Below the pieces are notes generated by a model, which saw nothing but the letters and a program-made list of their open reading frames with translations, did no database searches and was not told the DNA's origin. 64,000 bases of DNA from Streptomyces tateyamensis (GTDB lineage Bacteria; Actinomycetota; Actinomycetes; Streptomycetales; Streptomycetaceae), in contig NZ_PYBW01000036.1 of assembly GCF_003205575.1 (NCBI RefSeq), positions 1 to 64,000 of the forward strand, given 5' to 3'. Below are positions 43,369 to 54,393 of this stretch, piece after piece. Each line of letters starts with the position of its first letter. Position 1 is the first letter of the stretch. A program made the position numbers and the translations under genes.

Positions 43369-44231
43369 TGCTCCTCCTCCGGGTTCTGACGGTGCGTCGG
43401 CTCACCGGGCACGGTCTCCAGCGCACCCCGCTGTTTCGGGGCCGCCGGGCGCCCGGAGGCGGGCCGGCCCAGCCACTCGGCGCTGCTGTCCTCCAGCTCG
43501 GCCATCCGGCGCAGCATGTCCTGGCTGACGTCGCGGATCTGGCCGCGCTCGCGCAGCGTGCTCATCACCGAGTCCTCGGCGACGGTGCCGTCCGGCAGCA
43601 GTGCGGCGATGTCCACCGCGTTGTGCCGGGCGTAGACGCCGGGTGCCGGCAGCGGCGGGACCTGCACGTTGTCCCTGACCCGCTGGGCGGCCAGCTCGCG
43701 CTGGGTGCGCGGGGCGGTCACGTGCTCGCGGTGGGTCAGCACCATGGCGCCGATCGCCGCGGTGATCAGCAGTGCGCCGGTGACCTCGAAGGCCCAGACG
43801 TACTTGGTGAAGATCAGCCGGGCCAGGCCCTGCACGTTGCCCTCGGCGTTGGCCTCGGCCAGGCCGCTGAAGTGGCCGAGCCGGGCGTGGGCGATGCCGG
43901 CGATCAGCAGCACCCCGAAGCCCAGGCCGGTCAGCACCGCGGCCACCCGCTGGCCCTTCAGCTGCTCCTTGACCGAGTCGGCCGCCGAGACGCCGACCAG
44001 CATCACCACGAAGAGGAAGAGCATCATGATCGCGCCGGTGTAGACCACGATCTGCACCACGCCCAGGAAGACCGCGCCCTGGGCCAGGTAGCAGACCGCC
44101 AGCGACAGCATGGTGGCGGCCAGGCAGAGCGCGCTGTGCACGGCCCTGCGGCAGAGCAGCATGCCCAGCGCGCCGCCGACCGCGAGCACCGCGAGCACCC
44201 AGAACTGGACCGCCTCGCCGGTGGAGGTCAT
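43365..44231 (-). CDS. nuoJ: NADH-quinone oxidoreductase subunit J
   Basis: A 288-residue protein with five helices in the first about 170 residues ([32 protein letters not shown] is diagnostic). The remaining about 115 residues are a hydrophilic C-terminal extension (NNVQVPPLP ... [22 protein letters not shown] ...) not present in the E. coli protein of about 184. ATG overlaps the nuoI stop (ATGA). Confidence 0.94.
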   Translation of the reverse strand: MTSTGEAVQFWVLAVLAVGGALGMLLCRRAVHSALCLAATMLSLAVCYLAQGAVFLGVVQIVVYTGAIMMLFLFVVMLVGVSAADSVKEQLKGQRVAAVLTGLGFGVLLIAGIAHARLGHFSGLAEANAEGNVQGLARLIFTKYVWAFEVTGALLITAAIGAMVLTHREHVTAPRTQRELAAQRVRDNVQVPPLPAPGVYARHNAVDIAALLPDGTVAEDSVMSTLRERGQIRDVSQDMLRRMAELEDSSAEWLGRPASGRPAAPKQRGALETVPGEPTHRQNPEEEQ

Positions 44232-44803
44232 GAGGTCACCTCGCGATCGTGCTGGGGCTGGGTGACCGTGCCGGGTGCGGCCTGGGTGACCTCGCCGCGG
44301 TAGTAGTCGCCCTCATCGGTGCCGGGGGGCATCGCGTGCGGCGGCGCCACCATGCCCTCGGTGAGGCCGGCCAGCAGCTGCTCCTTGGTGAAGATCAGGT
44401 CCTTGCGCGAGGAGTCGGCCAGCTCGTACTCGTTGGTCATGGTGAGCGCGCGGGTCGGACAGGCCTCGATGCACAGGCCGCACAGGATGCAGCGGGCGTA
44501 GTTGATCTGGTAGACCGCGCCGTACCGCTCGCCCGGGGAGTAGCGCTCCTCGTCGGTGTTGTCGGCGCCTTCCACGTAGATCGCGTCCGCCGGGCAGGCC
44601 CAGGCGCACAGCTCGCAGCCGACGCACTTCTCCAGCCCGTCCGGGTGCCGGTTGAGCTGGTGGCGGCCGTGGAAGCGGGGCGCGGTGGGCTTCTTCTGCT
44701 CCGGGTACTGCTCGGTCAGCCGCTTCTTGAACATGGCCTTGAAGGTCACGGCGAAGCCCGCGGCGGGTCCCAGCAGCGACGGCTTGTCGTCGGAGGTGGG
44801 CAT
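44228..44803 (-). CDS. nuoI: NADH-quinone oxidoreductase subunit I
   Basis: A 191-residue protein carrying clusters N6a and N6b: C-x2-C-x2-C-x3-CP motifs in [12 protein letters not shown] and [12 protein letters not shown]. The C-terminal about 50 residues (after [11 protein letters not shown]) are an actinobacterial tail. It starts 5 bp after the nuoH stop. Confidence 0.96.
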   Translation of the reverse strand: MPTSDDKPSLLGPAAGFAVTFKAMFKKRLTEQYPEQKKPTAPRFHGRHQLNRHPDGLEKCVGCELCAWACPADAIYVEGADNTDEERYSPGERYGAVYQINYARCILCGLCIEACPTRALTMTNEYELADSSRKDLIFTKEQLLAGLTEGMVAPPHAMPPGTDEGDYYRGEVTQAAPGTVTQPQHDREVTS

Positions 44804-44808
44804 CCGGT

Positions 44809-46194
44809 TCAGCTCCCTTCGGACTGGTTGGCGCCGTTCAGCGCATCCTGCAGGTCATCGGCCGGCGGCTGGACCTGCGGCACCCGGCTGCGACGCCGGG
44901 GCACCGGGGGCAGTTGCTGGCCGGGCAGCGGCGGGACCGGGTAACCGCCCGCCATCGGGTCGAACTCGGCGGCGGCAGGCGCCGCCTGGTCCTTCTGCTC
45001 CTGCTGGCGGCCCTCCTTGTCGCGCAGCGTGTCCCACAGCAGCGAGAGCAGCAGCAGCGCGCAGACCGGCGCGCCCACGTAGAGCACCACGTCGCCGAAG
45101 CCGTAGCCCTGGTTGCGCAGCGCCCGGACACTGGAGACCATCACCAGCCAGACCAGCGAGACCGGGATCAGCACCTTCCAGCCCAGCTTCATGAACTGGT
45201 CGTAGCGCAGCCGGGGCAGCGTGCCGCGCAGCCAGATGAAGAAGAAGAGCAGCAGCTGGATCTTGACGGTGAACCAGAGCAGCGGCCACCAGCCGTGGTT
45301 GGCACCGGCCCAGAAGGCGGAGATCGGCCACGGGGCCCGCCAGCCGCCCAGGAAGAGGGTGGAGGCGACCGCCGAGACGGTGACCATGTTGACGTACTCG
45401 GCCAGCATGAACATCGCGAACTTCAGCGAGCTGTACTCGGTGTTGAACCCGCCGACCAGCTCGCCCTCGGCCTCCGGCAGGTCGAACGGGGCCCGGTTGG
45501 TCTCGCCCACCATCGCGATGATGTAGACGATGAACGAGACCGGCAGCAGGCAGGCGAACCAGGTCGGCTGCTGCGACTCGACGATCTGCGAGGTGGACAT
45601 CGAGCCGGAGTAGATGAACACCGCGGCGAACGAGAGGCCCATCGCGATCTCGTAGGAGATCATCTGCGCCGAGGAGCGCAGGCCGCCGAGCAGCGGGTAG
45701 GTCGAGCCGGAGGACCAGCCGGCCAGCACGATCCCGTAGATCCCGATCGAGGCGGTGGCCAGGATGTAGAGCAGCGCCACCGGCAGGTCGGTCAGCTGCA
45801 TCGGGGTGCGGGTGCCGAAGATGGAGATCTCGTTGTCGGCCGGGCCGAACGGGATCACCGCGAAGGCCATGAAGGCCGGGATCGCGGCGACCACCGGCGC
45901 CAGGACGAAGACCACCTTGTCGGCCTTGGCGACCACCAGGTCTTCCTTGAGCGCCAGCTTCACGCCGTCGGCCAGCGACTGCAGCATGCCCCAGGGCCCG
46001 TGCCGGTTGGGCCCGATCCGCAGCTGCATCCAGGCGACGACCTTGCGCTCCCAGACGATCGAGATCAGCACGGTGACGACCAGGAAGGCGAAGCAGAACA
46101 CCGCCTTCAGCAGCACCAGCCACCACGGATCGCGACCGAAGAAGCCGAGCGTCTCGTAGGCGGCGGCGATCGGCACGTCAACGACGTTGGCCAT
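44809..46194 (-). CDS. nuoH: NADH-quinone oxidoreductase subunit H
   Basis: A 461-residue membrane subunit forming the quinone cavity. Core blocks are [32 protein letters not shown] and [25 protein letters not shown], plus [18 protein letters not shown]. About 90 extra C-terminal residues (Gln/Pro-rich, cytoplasmic) extend it beyond the about 325 of E. coli. ATG 46194 overlaps the nuoG stop; GTG 46197 is an alternative. Confidence 0.95.
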   Translation of the reverse strand: MANVVDVPIAAAYETLGFFGRDPWWLVLLKAVFCFAFLVVTVLISIVWERKVVAWMQLRIGPNRHGPWGMLQSLADGVKLALKEDLVVAKADKVVFVLAPVVAAIPAFMAFAVIPFGPADNEISIFGTRTPMQLTDLPVALLYILATASIGIYGIVLAGWSSGSTYPLLGGLRSSAQMISYEIAMGLSFAAVFIYSGSMSTSQIVESQQPTWFACLLPVSFIVYIIAMVGETNRAPFDLPEAEGELVGGFNTEYSSLKFAMFMLAEYVNMVTVSAVASTLFLGGWRAPWPISAFWAGANHGWWPLLWFTVKIQLLLFFFIWLRGTLPRLRYDQFMKLGWKVLIPVSLVWLVMVSSVRALRNQGYGFGDVVLYVGAPVCALLLLSLLWDTLRDKEGRQQEQKDQAAPAAAEFDPMAGGYPVPPLPGQQLPPVPRRRSRVPQVQPPADDLQDALNGANQSEGS

Positions 46195-48671
46195 CACTCC
46201 TCCTCCCCGGCGGGGGCGATGGTCACCAGGTGACCGACCGTGGTGCCGAGTCGGCGGTACACGCTGCTCGGTGGGGGCACCTCCCGGCCGAAGGCCGGGA
46301 GGGAATTGAGCGGCAGCCAGACCGTGCGGTCGGGCAGCTCGGGGTGGATCTGCAGCGGCAGCACCAGCGAGCCGGCCGGGCCGGTGACCCGGAGCCGGTC
46401 GCCCGCGCCGATCTCGGCGGCGGTGGTGGGCGAGAGCCGGGCCACCGCCGGGTGCCGGGTGCCGGCCAGGTGCTCGTCACCCTGCTGGAGCGTGCCGCGG
46501 TCCAGCAGCTGGCGCCAACCGGCCAGCACCGCCTGCCCGGTGGCCGGGCGGGGCAGCGGGGCGGGGTGGCCGGCCGGGGCCGCCGGGCGGTCGCCCTCCC
46601 ACGGGGTGAAGGCGTTCAGCTCGCGGCGCGCGGCGGTGACGTCGGGCAGCCCGAGCCGGTGGCCGAGCGCCTCGGCCAGCATGTCCAGCACCTTCAGGTC
46701 GCTGCTCAGGTGCCGCCCCATCAGCTGATCGGGCTTCATGGCGGCCTCGAAGAGCCGCACCCGGCCCTCCCAGTTCAGGAAGGTGCCGGCCTTCTCGGCC
46801 ACGGCGGCCACCGGCAGCACCACGTCGGCCTGTTCGGTGACGGCGGACGGGCGCAGCTCCAGCGCGACCACGAAGCCGGCCCGGGCCAGCGCCTCGTCGA
46901 CCAGCTGCGGGTCCGGCAGGTCGTCCGGGTCGATCCCGCCGAGCACCAGCGCGTCCAGGTCACCGGCGGCCGCGGCGGCCAGGATCTGGCCGGTGTCGCG
47001 GCCGAGCCGAGCGGGCAGGTCGGACACGCCCCAGGCGGCCTCGGCCTCGGCCCGGGCGGCCGGCACGGTGACCGGGCGCCCGCCGGGCAGCAGGCCCGGC
47101 AGCGCGCCGGCCTCCAGCGCCCCGCGCTCGCCGGCCCGGCGCGGCACCCAGGCCAGCCGGGCGCCGGTGGCGTGCGAGAGCCGCAGCGCGGCGGTGAGCG
47201 CGCCGGCCACCTGGGCCAGCCGCTCGCCGACCATGATCACCGCGCCCGGCCGGCGCAGCAGCGCGGCGGCGGCCCCGGCCTCCTCGGTCAGCGGCTCCTC
47301 GGCCGCCAGGGCGCCGAGCCACTCGGCCTCGGTGCCCGGGGCGGCCGGCAGCAGCGTGCCGCCGAGCTTGGTCAGACCGCGGGAGCGGTGGTCGGCGATC
47401 GCGTGCACCTGGAGGGTGCCCCTGCGGGCCGCCTTGCGCAGCCGCAGGAAGACGATCGGCGACTCCTCCTCGGGCTCGAAGCCCGCGAGCAGCACCACCG
47501 GCGCCTGCTCCAGCATCTCGTAGCTGACCGCCGTGCCCCCGAGGTCCACGCCGCGCCCGGCCACCTGGTGGGCCAGGAAGTCGGCCTCCTCGGCGCTGTG
47601 CGGGCGGGCCCGGAAGTCCACGTCGTTGGTGCCGAGCACCACCCGGGCGAACTTGGCGTAGGCGTAGGCGTCCTCGACGGTGACCCGGCCGCCGGTGAGC
47701 ACCGCGGCACGGGCGCCGGCCAGGCCCTCGGCGGCCGCGCGCAGCGCCTGCGGCCAGGAGGTGGGGACCAGCTCGCCGGTGGCCGCGTCGCGCACCAGCG
47801 GGCTGGTGAGCCGGTCGCGCTGCTGGGCGTAGCGGAAGGCGAACCGGCCCTTGTCGCAGTTCCACTCCTCGTTGACCGCCGGCTCCTCGCCGGCCAGCCG
47901 GCGCAGCACCTTGCCGCGCCGGTGGTCGGTGCGCAGCGAGCACCCCGAGGAGCAGTGCTCGCAGACGCTGGGCGAGGAGACCAGGTCGAACGGGCGGGAG
48001 CGGAACCGGTAGGCGGCCGAGGTGAGCGCGCCGACCGGGCAGATCTGGATGGTGTTGCCGGAGAAGTAGGACTCGAAGTCGTCGCCCGCGCCGGTGCCGA
48101 CCTGCTGCAGCGCGCCGCGCTCGACCAGCTCGATGAACGGGTCGCCGGCGATCTGCTGGGAGAACCGGGTGCAGCGGGCGCAGAGCACGCAGCGCTCGCG
48201 GTCCAGCAGCACCTGGGTGGAGATCGGGACCGGCTTCTCGTAGGTCCGCTTCATCCCGTCGAACCGGGACTCACCCTGGCCGTTGGACATCGCCTGGTTC
48301 TGCAGCGGGCACTCGCCGCCCTTGTCGCAGACCGGGCAGTCCAGCGGGTGGTTGATCAGCAGCAGCTCCATCACCCCGCGCTGGGCCTTCTCGGCCACCG
48401 CGGAGCTGAGCTGGGTGCGGACCACCATGCCCTCGGCCACCGGGATGGTGCAGGAGGCGACCGGCTTGCGCTGGCCCTCGATCTCCACGATGCACTGGCG
48501 GCAGGCGCCGGCCGGGTCCAGCAGCGGGTGGTCGCAGAACCGGGGCACCTGGGTGCCGATCTGCTCGGCCGCCCGGATCACCAAGGTGCCCTTGGGGACC
48601 TGGACTTCGACGCCGTCGATGGTGAGCGTGACGAGCTCGACGGCTGTGGTGGAAGGCTCTGTGACGGTCAC
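46194..48671 (-). CDS. nuoG: NADH-quinone oxidoreductase subunit G
   Basis: An 825-residue iron-sulfur subunit. The N-terminal [2Fe-2S] site is [22 protein letters not shown]; the His/Cys ligand set follows in [21 protein letters not shown]; a [4Fe-4S] site is CVLCARC with a later ICPVGALT. The CEHCSSGC block with a Cys about 30 residues on ([10 protein letters not shown]) gives the optional N7 cluster. The C-terminal half is a molybdopterin-oxidoreductase-like domain. The GTG start overlaps the nuoF stop. Confidence 0.96.
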   Translation of the reverse strand: MTVTEPSTTAVELVTLTIDGVEVQVPKGTLVIRAAEQIGTQVPRFCDHPLLDPAGACRQCIVEIEGQRKPVASCTIPVAEGMVVRTQLSSAVAEKAQRGVMELLLINHPLDCPVCDKGGECPLQNQAMSNGQGESRFDGMKRTYEKPVPISTQVLLDRERCVLCARCTRFSQQIAGDPFIELVERGALQQVGTGAGDDFESYFSGNTIQICPVGALTSAAYRFRSRPFDLVSSPSVCEHCSSGCSLRTDHRRGKVLRRLAGEEPAVNEEWNCDKGRFAFRYAQQRDRLTSPLVRDAATGELVPTSWPQALRAAAEGLAGARAAVLTGGRVTVEDAYAYAKFARVVLGTNDVDFRARPHSAEEADFLAHQVAGRGVDLGGTAVSYEMLEQAPVVLLAGFEPEEESPIVFLRLRKAARRGTLQVHAIADHRSRGLTKLGGTLLPAAPGTEAEWLGALAAEEPLTEEAGAAAALLRRPGAVIMVGERLAQVAGALTAALRLSHATGARLAWVPRRAGERGALEAGALPGLLPGGRPVTVPAARAEAEAAWGVSDLPARLGRDTGQILAAAAAGDLDALVLGGIDPDDLPDPQLVDEALARAGFVVALELRPSAVTEQADVVLPVAAVAEKAGTFLNWEGRVRLFEAAMKPDQLMGRHLSSDLKVLDMLAEALGHRLGLPDVTAARRELNAFTPWEGDRPAAPAGHPAPLPRPATGQAVLAGWRQLLDRGTLQQGDEHLAGTRHPAVARLSPTTAAEIGAGDRLRVTGPAGSLVLPLQIHPELPDRTVWLPLNSLPAFGREVPPPSSVYRRLGTTVGHLVTIAPAGEEE

Positions 48672-50032
48672 GCGTGCACCTCCCTCTCGGTGGCGGGGCT
48701 GGGGGCCGCGGCACGCTGGCCGTCGGCCCAGACGGTGCTGGCGGCCGGGTCGAACGGGCAGCGGCGCTCGGTGAGGTGCTGCTCGTACTCGGCGCGGAAG
48801 TGCTGCAGCGAGGAGACGATCGGGCTGGCCGCACCGTCGCCGAGCGCGCAGAAGGACTTGCCGTTGATGTTGTCGGCGATGTCCAGCAGCTTCTCCAGAT
48901 CGCCCGGCTCGCCCTGGCCGGCCTCGATCCGCTTGAGCAACTGGACCAGCCAGTAGGTGCCTTCGCGGCACGGGGTGCACTTGCCGCAGGACTCGTGGGC
49001 GTAGAACTCGGTCCACCGGGTGACCGCGCGGACCACGCAGGTGGTCTCGTCGAAGACCTGGAGCGCCTTGGTGCCCAGCATCGAGCCGGCCGCGCCCACA
49101 CCCTCGTAGTCGAGCGGCACGTCGAGGTGCTCGTCGGTGAACATCGGGGTGGAACTGCCGCCCGGGGTCCAGAACTTGAGCCGGTGACCGGCGCGGATCC
49201 CGCCGCTGACGTCGAGCAGCTGACGCAGCGTCACACCGAGCGGGGCCTCGTACTGGCCGGGGTTGGTGACGTGCCCGGAGAGCGAGTAGAGGGTGAAGCC
49301 GGGGGACTTCTCGGTGCCCAGCGAGGTGAACCACTCCTTGCCGCGGACCAGGATCGGCGGCACCGAGGCGATCGACTCGACGTTGTTCACCACGGTCGGG
49401 CAGGCGTACAGGCCGGCGATGGCCGGGAACGGCGGGCGCAGCCGGGGTTGGCCGCGCCGGCCCTCCAGCGAGTCCAGCAGCGCCGTCTCCTCGCCGCAGA
49501 TGTAGGCGCCGGCGCCCGCGTGCACGGTGATGTCCAGGTCGAAGCCGCTGCCCAGGATGTTGCTGCCGAGGTAGCCGGCCCGGTAGGCCTCGGCCACCGC
49601 GGCGTGCAGCCGGCGCAGCACCGGGACCACCTCGCCGCGCAGGTAGATGAAGGCGTGGTTGCAGCGGATCGCGTAGGAGGCGATCACCATGCCCTCGATC
49701 AGCGCGTGCGGGTTGGCGAAGAGCAGCGGGATGTCCTTGCAGGTCCCGGGCTCGGACTCGTCGGCGTTGACCACCAGGTAGTGCGGCTTGCCGTCGTTCT
49801 GCGGGATGAACTGCCACTTCAGCCCGGTGGGGAAGCCGGCGCCGCCGCGGCCGCGCAGGCCCGCGTCCTTGACCAGGGCGATCAGGGCGTCGGGGTCCAT
49901 CTCCAGCGCCGTCCGCAGGCCCTGGTAGCCGTCGTGCCGGCGGTAGGTCTCCAGGGTCCAGGGCCGGTGGTCGTCCCAGGAGGCGGAGAGCACCGGGCTG
50001 AGCAGCTTCTCGGCCGGCTCGGTCGCGGTCAT
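48668..50032 (-). CDS. nuoF: NADH-quinone oxidoreductase subunit F
   Basis: A 454-residue flavoprotein that oxidises NADH. FMN/NADH site: [16 protein letters not shown], then [16 protein letters not shown] and [19 protein letters not shown]. [4Fe-4S] N3 ligands are in [13 protein letters not shown] with a late Cys in [15 protein letters not shown] 50032 overlaps the nuoE stop (TGATG); GTG 50035 is equally possible given the ribosome-binding site. Confidence 0.96.
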   Translation of the reverse strand: MTATEPAEKLLSPVLSASWDDHRPWTLETYRRHDGYQGLRTALEMDPDALIALVKDAGLRGRGGAGFPTGLKWQFIPQNDGKPHYLVVNADESEPGTCKDIPLLFANPHALIEGMVIASYAIRCNHAFIYLRGEVVPVLRRLHAAVAEAYRAGYLGSNILGSGFDLDITVHAGAGAYICGEETALLDSLEGRRGQPRLRPPFPAIAGLYACPTVVNNVESIASVPPILVRGKEWFTSLGTEKSPGFTLYSLSGHVTNPGQYEAPLGVTLRQLLDVSGGIRAGHRLKFWTPGGSSTPMFTDEHLDVPLDYEGVGAAGSMLGTKALQVFDETTCVVRAVTRWTEFYAHESCGKCTPCREGTYWLVQLLKRIEAGQGEPGDLEKLLDIADNINGKSFCALGDGAASPIVSSLQHFRAEYEQHLTERRCPFDPAASTVWADGQRAAAPSPATEREVHA

Positions 50033-50784
50033 CACGCGTCACTCCCTTCGCCTCGCGGCGACACCACCCGGGCGCCGGGGGTGCCGGGCAGCTGTTCGCC
50101 CTTGGCCAGCCGCAGGCCGGCCAGGCTGGGCGCGCCGCCCGCGCCGGACTCGTCGTTGGCGCCCTCGCGCTCGTCGGGGAAGCCCGCCAGGATCCGCGCG
50201 CTCTCCTTGAACGAGCACAGCCGAGCGCCCCGGGTGGGCCGGACCTCACGGCCGGCCCGCAGGTCGTCGACCAGCTGCCTGGTGCTGTCCGGGGTCTGGT
50301 TGTCGAAGAACTCCCAGTTGACCATCACCACGGGGGCGTAGTCGCAGGCCGCGTTGCACTCGATGTGCTCGATCGAGATCTCGCCGTCCTCGGTGGTCTC
50401 GTTGTTGCCGATCCCGAGGTGCTGCTGGAGCTCGGCGAAGATCTGGTCGCCGCCGAGCACCGCGCACAGCGTGTTGGTGCACACGCCCACGTGGTGCTTC
50501 CCGGCCGGGCGGCGGCGGTACATGGTGTAGAACGTGGCCACCGCCGTCACCTCGGCCGTGGTGAGGTCCAACTGCTCGGCGCAGAAGCGGATCCCGGTGG
50601 TGCTGACGAACCCCTCCTCGGCCTGGACCAGGTGCAGCAGCGGCAGCAGGGCGGACCGGGACTGCGGGTAGCGGGCGATCAACTCCGCGGCGTCGGCCGC
50701 GAGTCGCTCGTGCACCTCCGCTGGGTAGGGCTTGGCCGGCATGGCCGGCAGCCCGAGCTCAGTGCTTGTCTCAGAAGGGCTCAC
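50032..50784 (-). CDS. nuoE: NADH-quinone oxidoreductase subunit E
   Basis: A 250-residue [2Fe-2S] subunit. Cluster N1a ligands are in [12 protein letters not shown] and [15 protein letters not shown]. An acidic N-terminal segment precedes the thioredoxin-like fold. About 80 residues after the fold ([22 protein letters not shown]...) are absent from the about 166-residue E. coli protein. The GTG start overlaps the nuoD stop (GTGA). Confidence 0.95.
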   Translation of the reverse strand: MSPSETSTELGLPAMPAKPYPAEVHERLAADAAELIARYPQSRSALLPLLHLVQAEEGFVSTTGIRFCAEQLDLTTAEVTAVATFYTMYRRRPAGKHHVGVCTNTLCAVLGGDQIFAELQQHLGIGNNETTEDGEISIEHIECNAACDYAPVVMVNWEFFDNQTPDSTRQLVDDLRAGREVRPTRGARLCSFKESARILAGFPDEREGANDESGAGGAPSLAGLRLAKGEQLPGTPGARVVSPRGEGSDA

Positions 50785-52127
50785 CGGTCCACGCCTCCCA
50801 TCACCGGGTCGATCCCGGCCACCGCGACGATCACGTCGGCCACTTGGCCGCCCTCGCACATCGCCGCCATCGATTGCAGGTTGGTGAACGACGGGTCGCG
50901 GAAGTGCACCCGGTACGGGCGGGTCCCGCCGTCGCTCACCACGTGCACGCCGAGTTCGCCCTTGGGCGACTCGACTGCCGTGTACGCCTGGCCGACCGGG
51001 ACCCGGAAGCCCTCGGTGACCAGCTTGAAGTGGTGGATCAGGGCCTCCATCGAGGTGCCCATGATCTCCCTGATGTGGTCCAGCGAGTTGCCCATCCCGT
51101 CCGGGCCGACGGCCAGTTGGGCGGGCCAGGCGATCTTCTTGTCGCCCACCATCACCGGGCCGGGGGCCAGCCGGTCCAGGCACTGCTCGACGATCCGCAG
51201 CGACTGGCGCATCTCCTCCAGGCGGATCAGGAACCGCCCGTAGGAGTCCGCGGTGTCGGCCACCGCCACGTCGAACTCGTAGTTCTCGTAGCCGCAGTAG
51301 GGATCGGTCTTGCGCAGGTCCTGGGGCAGGCCGGTGGCCCGCAGGATCGGGCCGGTGGCACCGAGGGCCAGGCAGCCGGCCAGGTCCAGGAAGCCGACGT
51401 CGACCAGGCGGGCCTTGAAGATCGGGTTGCCGGTGGCCAGCTTGTCGTACTCGTGCATCCGGGAGCGGAACAGCTTGACCGCCTCGCGGATCTGGTCGAC
51501 CGCGCCCGGGGGCAGGTCCTGGGCCAGGCCGCCGGGCCGCACGTAGGCGTGGTTCATCCGCAGGCCGGTGACCAGCTCGAAGATGTCCAGGATGAGTTCG
51601 CGGTCCCGGAAGCCGTAGATCATCAGCGTGGTGGAGCCGATCTCCATGCCGCCGGTGGCCAGTGCCACCAGGTGCGAGGTGATCCGGTTGAGCTCCATCA
51701 TCATCACCCGGATCACGGTGGCCCGGTCCGGTACCTGCTCGGTGATGCCGAGCAGCTTCTCGACCGCCAGGCAGTAGGCGGTCTCGTTGAACAGCGGGGT
51801 CAGGTAGTCCATCCGGGTCACGAAGGTGGTGCCCTGGACCCAGGAGCGGAACTCCATGTTCTTCTCGATGCCGGTGTGCAGGTAGCCGATGCCGCACCGG
51901 GCCTCGGTGACCGTCTCGCCGTCGATCTCCAGGATCAGGCGCAGCACGCCGTGGGTGGAGGGGTGCTGCGGGCCCATGTTGACGATGATCCGCTCGTCGT
52001 CGGCCTGCGCGACGGCGTCCACCACCTCGCCCCAGTCGCCGCCGGTGACGGTGAAGACCCGGCCCTCGGTCGTCTCGCGGGAGCCCGCCTCCTCGAAGGG
52101 GGCCGCGGTTCCAGGATTGTTGGCCAT
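50781..52127 (-). CDS. nuoD: NADH-quinone oxidoreductase subunit D
   Basis: A 448-residue hydrogenase-like subunit lining the quinone site. Conserved blocks are [22 protein letters not shown] near the N-terminus and [32 protein letters not shown] near the C-terminus. NuoC and NuoD are separate genes, unlike the fused NuoCD of E. coli. The ATG overlaps the nuoC stop by one base. Confidence 0.96.
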   Translation of the reverse strand: MANNPGTAAPFEEAGSRETTEGRVFTVTGGDWGEVVDAVAQADDERIIVNMGPQHPSTHGVLRLILEIDGETVTEARCGIGYLHTGIEKNMEFRSWVQGTTFVTRMDYLTPLFNETAYCLAVEKLLGITEQVPDRATVIRVMMMELNRITSHLVALATGGMEIGSTTLMIYGFRDRELILDIFELVTGLRMNHAYVRPGGLAQDLPPGAVDQIREAVKLFRSRMHEYDKLATGNPIFKARLVDVGFLDLAGCLALGATGPILRATGLPQDLRKTDPYCGYENYEFDVAVADTADSYGRFLIRLEEMRQSLRIVEQCLDRLAPGPVMVGDKKIAWPAQLAVGPDGMGNSLDHIREIMGTSMEALIHHFKLVTEGFRVPVGQAYTAVESPKGELGVHVVSDGGTRPYRVHFRDPSFTNLQSMAAMCEGGQVADVIVAVAGIDPVMGGVDR

Positions 52128-52818
52128 CAGCTGTACGACCTCCGCTGGTCGGGCGCCGGGATCTGGGCGCCCTTGTACTCGACGGGGATGCCTCCGAGCG
52201 GGTAGTCCTTGCGCTGCGGGTGGCCCAGCCAGTCGTCCGGCATCATGATCCGGGTGAGCGCCGGGTGGCCCTCGAACACGATCCCGAAGAAGTCGTAGGC
52301 CTCCCGCTCGTGCCAGTCGTTGGTCGGGTAGACGCTGACCACCGAGGGGATCCGCGGGTCGGCGTCCGGTGCGGTGACTTCGACCCGGATCAGCCGGTTG
52401 TGGGTGATCGAGCGCAGGTGGTAGACCGCGTGCAGCTCCCGCCCGGACTCCTGCGGGTAGTGCACGCCGCTGACGCCCAGGCAGAGCTCGAAGCGCAGCG
52501 CCGGGTCGTCGCGCAGCGTGCGCATCACGGCCGGCAGGTGCTCGCGGGCGATCTGGAAGGTGAGCTCGCCACGGTCCACCACGGTCTTCTCGATCACCTG
52601 AGCGACCGTCAGCTCCTGCTCCTCCAGGGCGCCTTCGAGCTCGTCCGCGACCTCGTCGAACCAGCCGCCGTACGGGCGTTCGGCCGGCGCGGGCAGCACG
52701 ATGGCCGCCGCCAGGCCGCCGAAGCCGGAGGTGTCGCCGGTGCCGTGGGCACCGAACATGCCCTGCCGCTTGCCGACCACCTCGATCGGCAGCTCGGTGC
52801 GGCCACCAGGGATCTCGC

Positions 52819-52822
<4 letters not shown>
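52127..52822 (-). CDS. nuoC: NADH-quinone oxidoreductase subunit C
   Basis: A 231-residue peripheral-arm subunit. The family signature is [50 protein letters not shown]. The first about 70 residues form a less conserved Gly-rich leader typical of actinobacteria. The ATG overlaps the nuoB stop (ATGA). Confidence 0.95.
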
Positions 52823-53373
<551 letters not shown>

Positions 53374-53433
53374 CTACCCATCCCTCTCAGTGGCCTCAAA
53401 TCCCGCTGATCACTGCGGTGTTGCCCGGCCTGC

Positions 53434-53793
53434 TCAGTCCCACTCCAGGCCGCCGCGACGCCAGACGTAGGCGTAGGCGACGAAGACGGTGGCGATGAAC
53501 AGGAGCATCTCGACCAGCCCGAAGATCCCCAGGGCGTCGAAGCTGACCGCCCACGGGTAGAGGAAGACGATCTCGATGTCGAAGACGATGAAGAGCATCG
53601 CCGTCAGGTAGTACTTGATCGGGAACCGACCGCCGCCCTCCGGCTGCGGGGTCGGCTCGATGCCGCACTCGTAGGCTTCCAACTTGGCCCGGTTGTAGCG
53701 CTTGGGGCCGGTCAGCGAGGCCATCGTGACGGAGCCGACCGCGAACGCCGCCGCGATGGCACCGAGTACGAGGATCGGCGCGTAGGCATTCAT
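53434..53793 (-). CDS. nuoA: NADH-quinone oxidoreductase subunit A
   Basis: A 119-residue subunit with three helices. The conserved loop is YECGIEPTPQPEGGGRFPIKYYLTAMLFIVFDIEIVFLYPW. It is the first gene of the 14-gene operon, which therefore starts at its promoter region 53794-54060. GTG/ATG choice: ATG 53793 gives the normal length. Confidence 0.95.
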   Translation of the reverse strand: MNAYAPILVLGAIAAAFAVGSVTMASLTGPKRYNRAKLEAYECGIEPTPQPEGGGRFPIKYYLTAMLFIVFDIEIVFLYPWAVSFDALGIFGLVEMLLFIATVFVAYAYVWRRGGLEWD

Positions 53794-53890
53794 CTGCCCG
53801 CTCCCTCCGTCCAGTCGTCCTTGACTGCAGATCGGAACCGCCGGGTCACTGTGGGGTGATCCGGGTGCTCCGGTTCCCGTGATCCACCTC

Positions 53891-53908
53891 ATGTGAGGCA
53901 GTTCACAA
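53891..53908. promoter_or_regulatory. Rex/CRP-like operator upstream of nuoA
   Basis: ATGTGAGGCAGTTCACAA has TGTGA-N6-TCACA arms. It matches the Rex operator type TGTGAAC-N3-TTCACA except at two bases in the left arm, and equally the CRP pattern. It lies 98 bp upstream of the nuoA start. Rex, the NADH/NAD+ sensor, is known to control nuo in Streptomyces coelicolor, so Rex is the first candidate; CRP cannot be excluded. Confidence 0.65.
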
Positions 53909-53941
53909 GGCCCGGAACGAGCGCATCCTATGCCCGTCCGC

Positions 53942-53983
53942 TTGTGATCTGCGACACGCAGTTCAGGACGATCTTTGTGATCT
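53942..53983. repeat. TTGTGATCT direct repeat
   Basis: TTGTGATCT occurs at 53942-53950 and again at 53975-53983, exactly 33 bp apart (about three helical turns). Each resembles one half of a Rex or CRP site. They may be weaker accessory sites next to the main palindrome. Confidence 0.4.
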
Positions 53984-54393
53984 ACACCACCTCGCAGACC
54001 GGTAGCCATGGCGACAAGTCCCGAGATATGAACACATAGAACCGAGATGGTCGCAAACAGTCACAATCCTTGGGGAAAGGACTGGTCAGAGCCATCGGCC
54101 TATATCAACTATCCAGCGATCATCGCAAATTTCGGAGGATCATTTCGCCGTGCTAGGAACCCTCACTCGACCGGGTGGCCACCGCCGGGCGCCTGCTTGA
54201 CCTTTCGTTCACAAGCTCACGAACGGCGGGGTCGTCGGCTGCGCGGGGCACGGTGGACCGGCCGCCCGGGTGGCCGTCGGCGCTGGGAGGGCAAGCAGCG
54301 GGGGGCCGGCGACGACCCCGCGAGGGGCGGGTGCTTGTGAAGGGGTTCGCATGGGCGGATCCCGGCTCGGATTCGCCCGTGCGACCAACGGCG

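Larger units (their letters stand above)
53794..54393. other. nuo promoter region and gap to the MFS gene
   Basis: This 600-bp gap shows no supported gene. It is AT-richer (around 53930-54130) than any other part of the window, consistent with strong promoters. It contains the palindrome at 53891-53908 and the TTGTGATCT repeats at 53942-53983. The plus-strand frame at 54047-54340 has no ribosome-binding site or recognised motif. Confidence 0.5.

Noticed and set aside
46230..48956. 908-codon plus-strand frame antisense to nuoG
   Set aside because: Same antisense artefact; nuoG on the other strand has all expected cluster motifs.
54047..54340. 97-codon frame in the nuo promoter region
   Set aside because: No ribosome-binding site, runs from AT-rich promoter DNA into GC-rich sequence with a changing composition, no recognised family.
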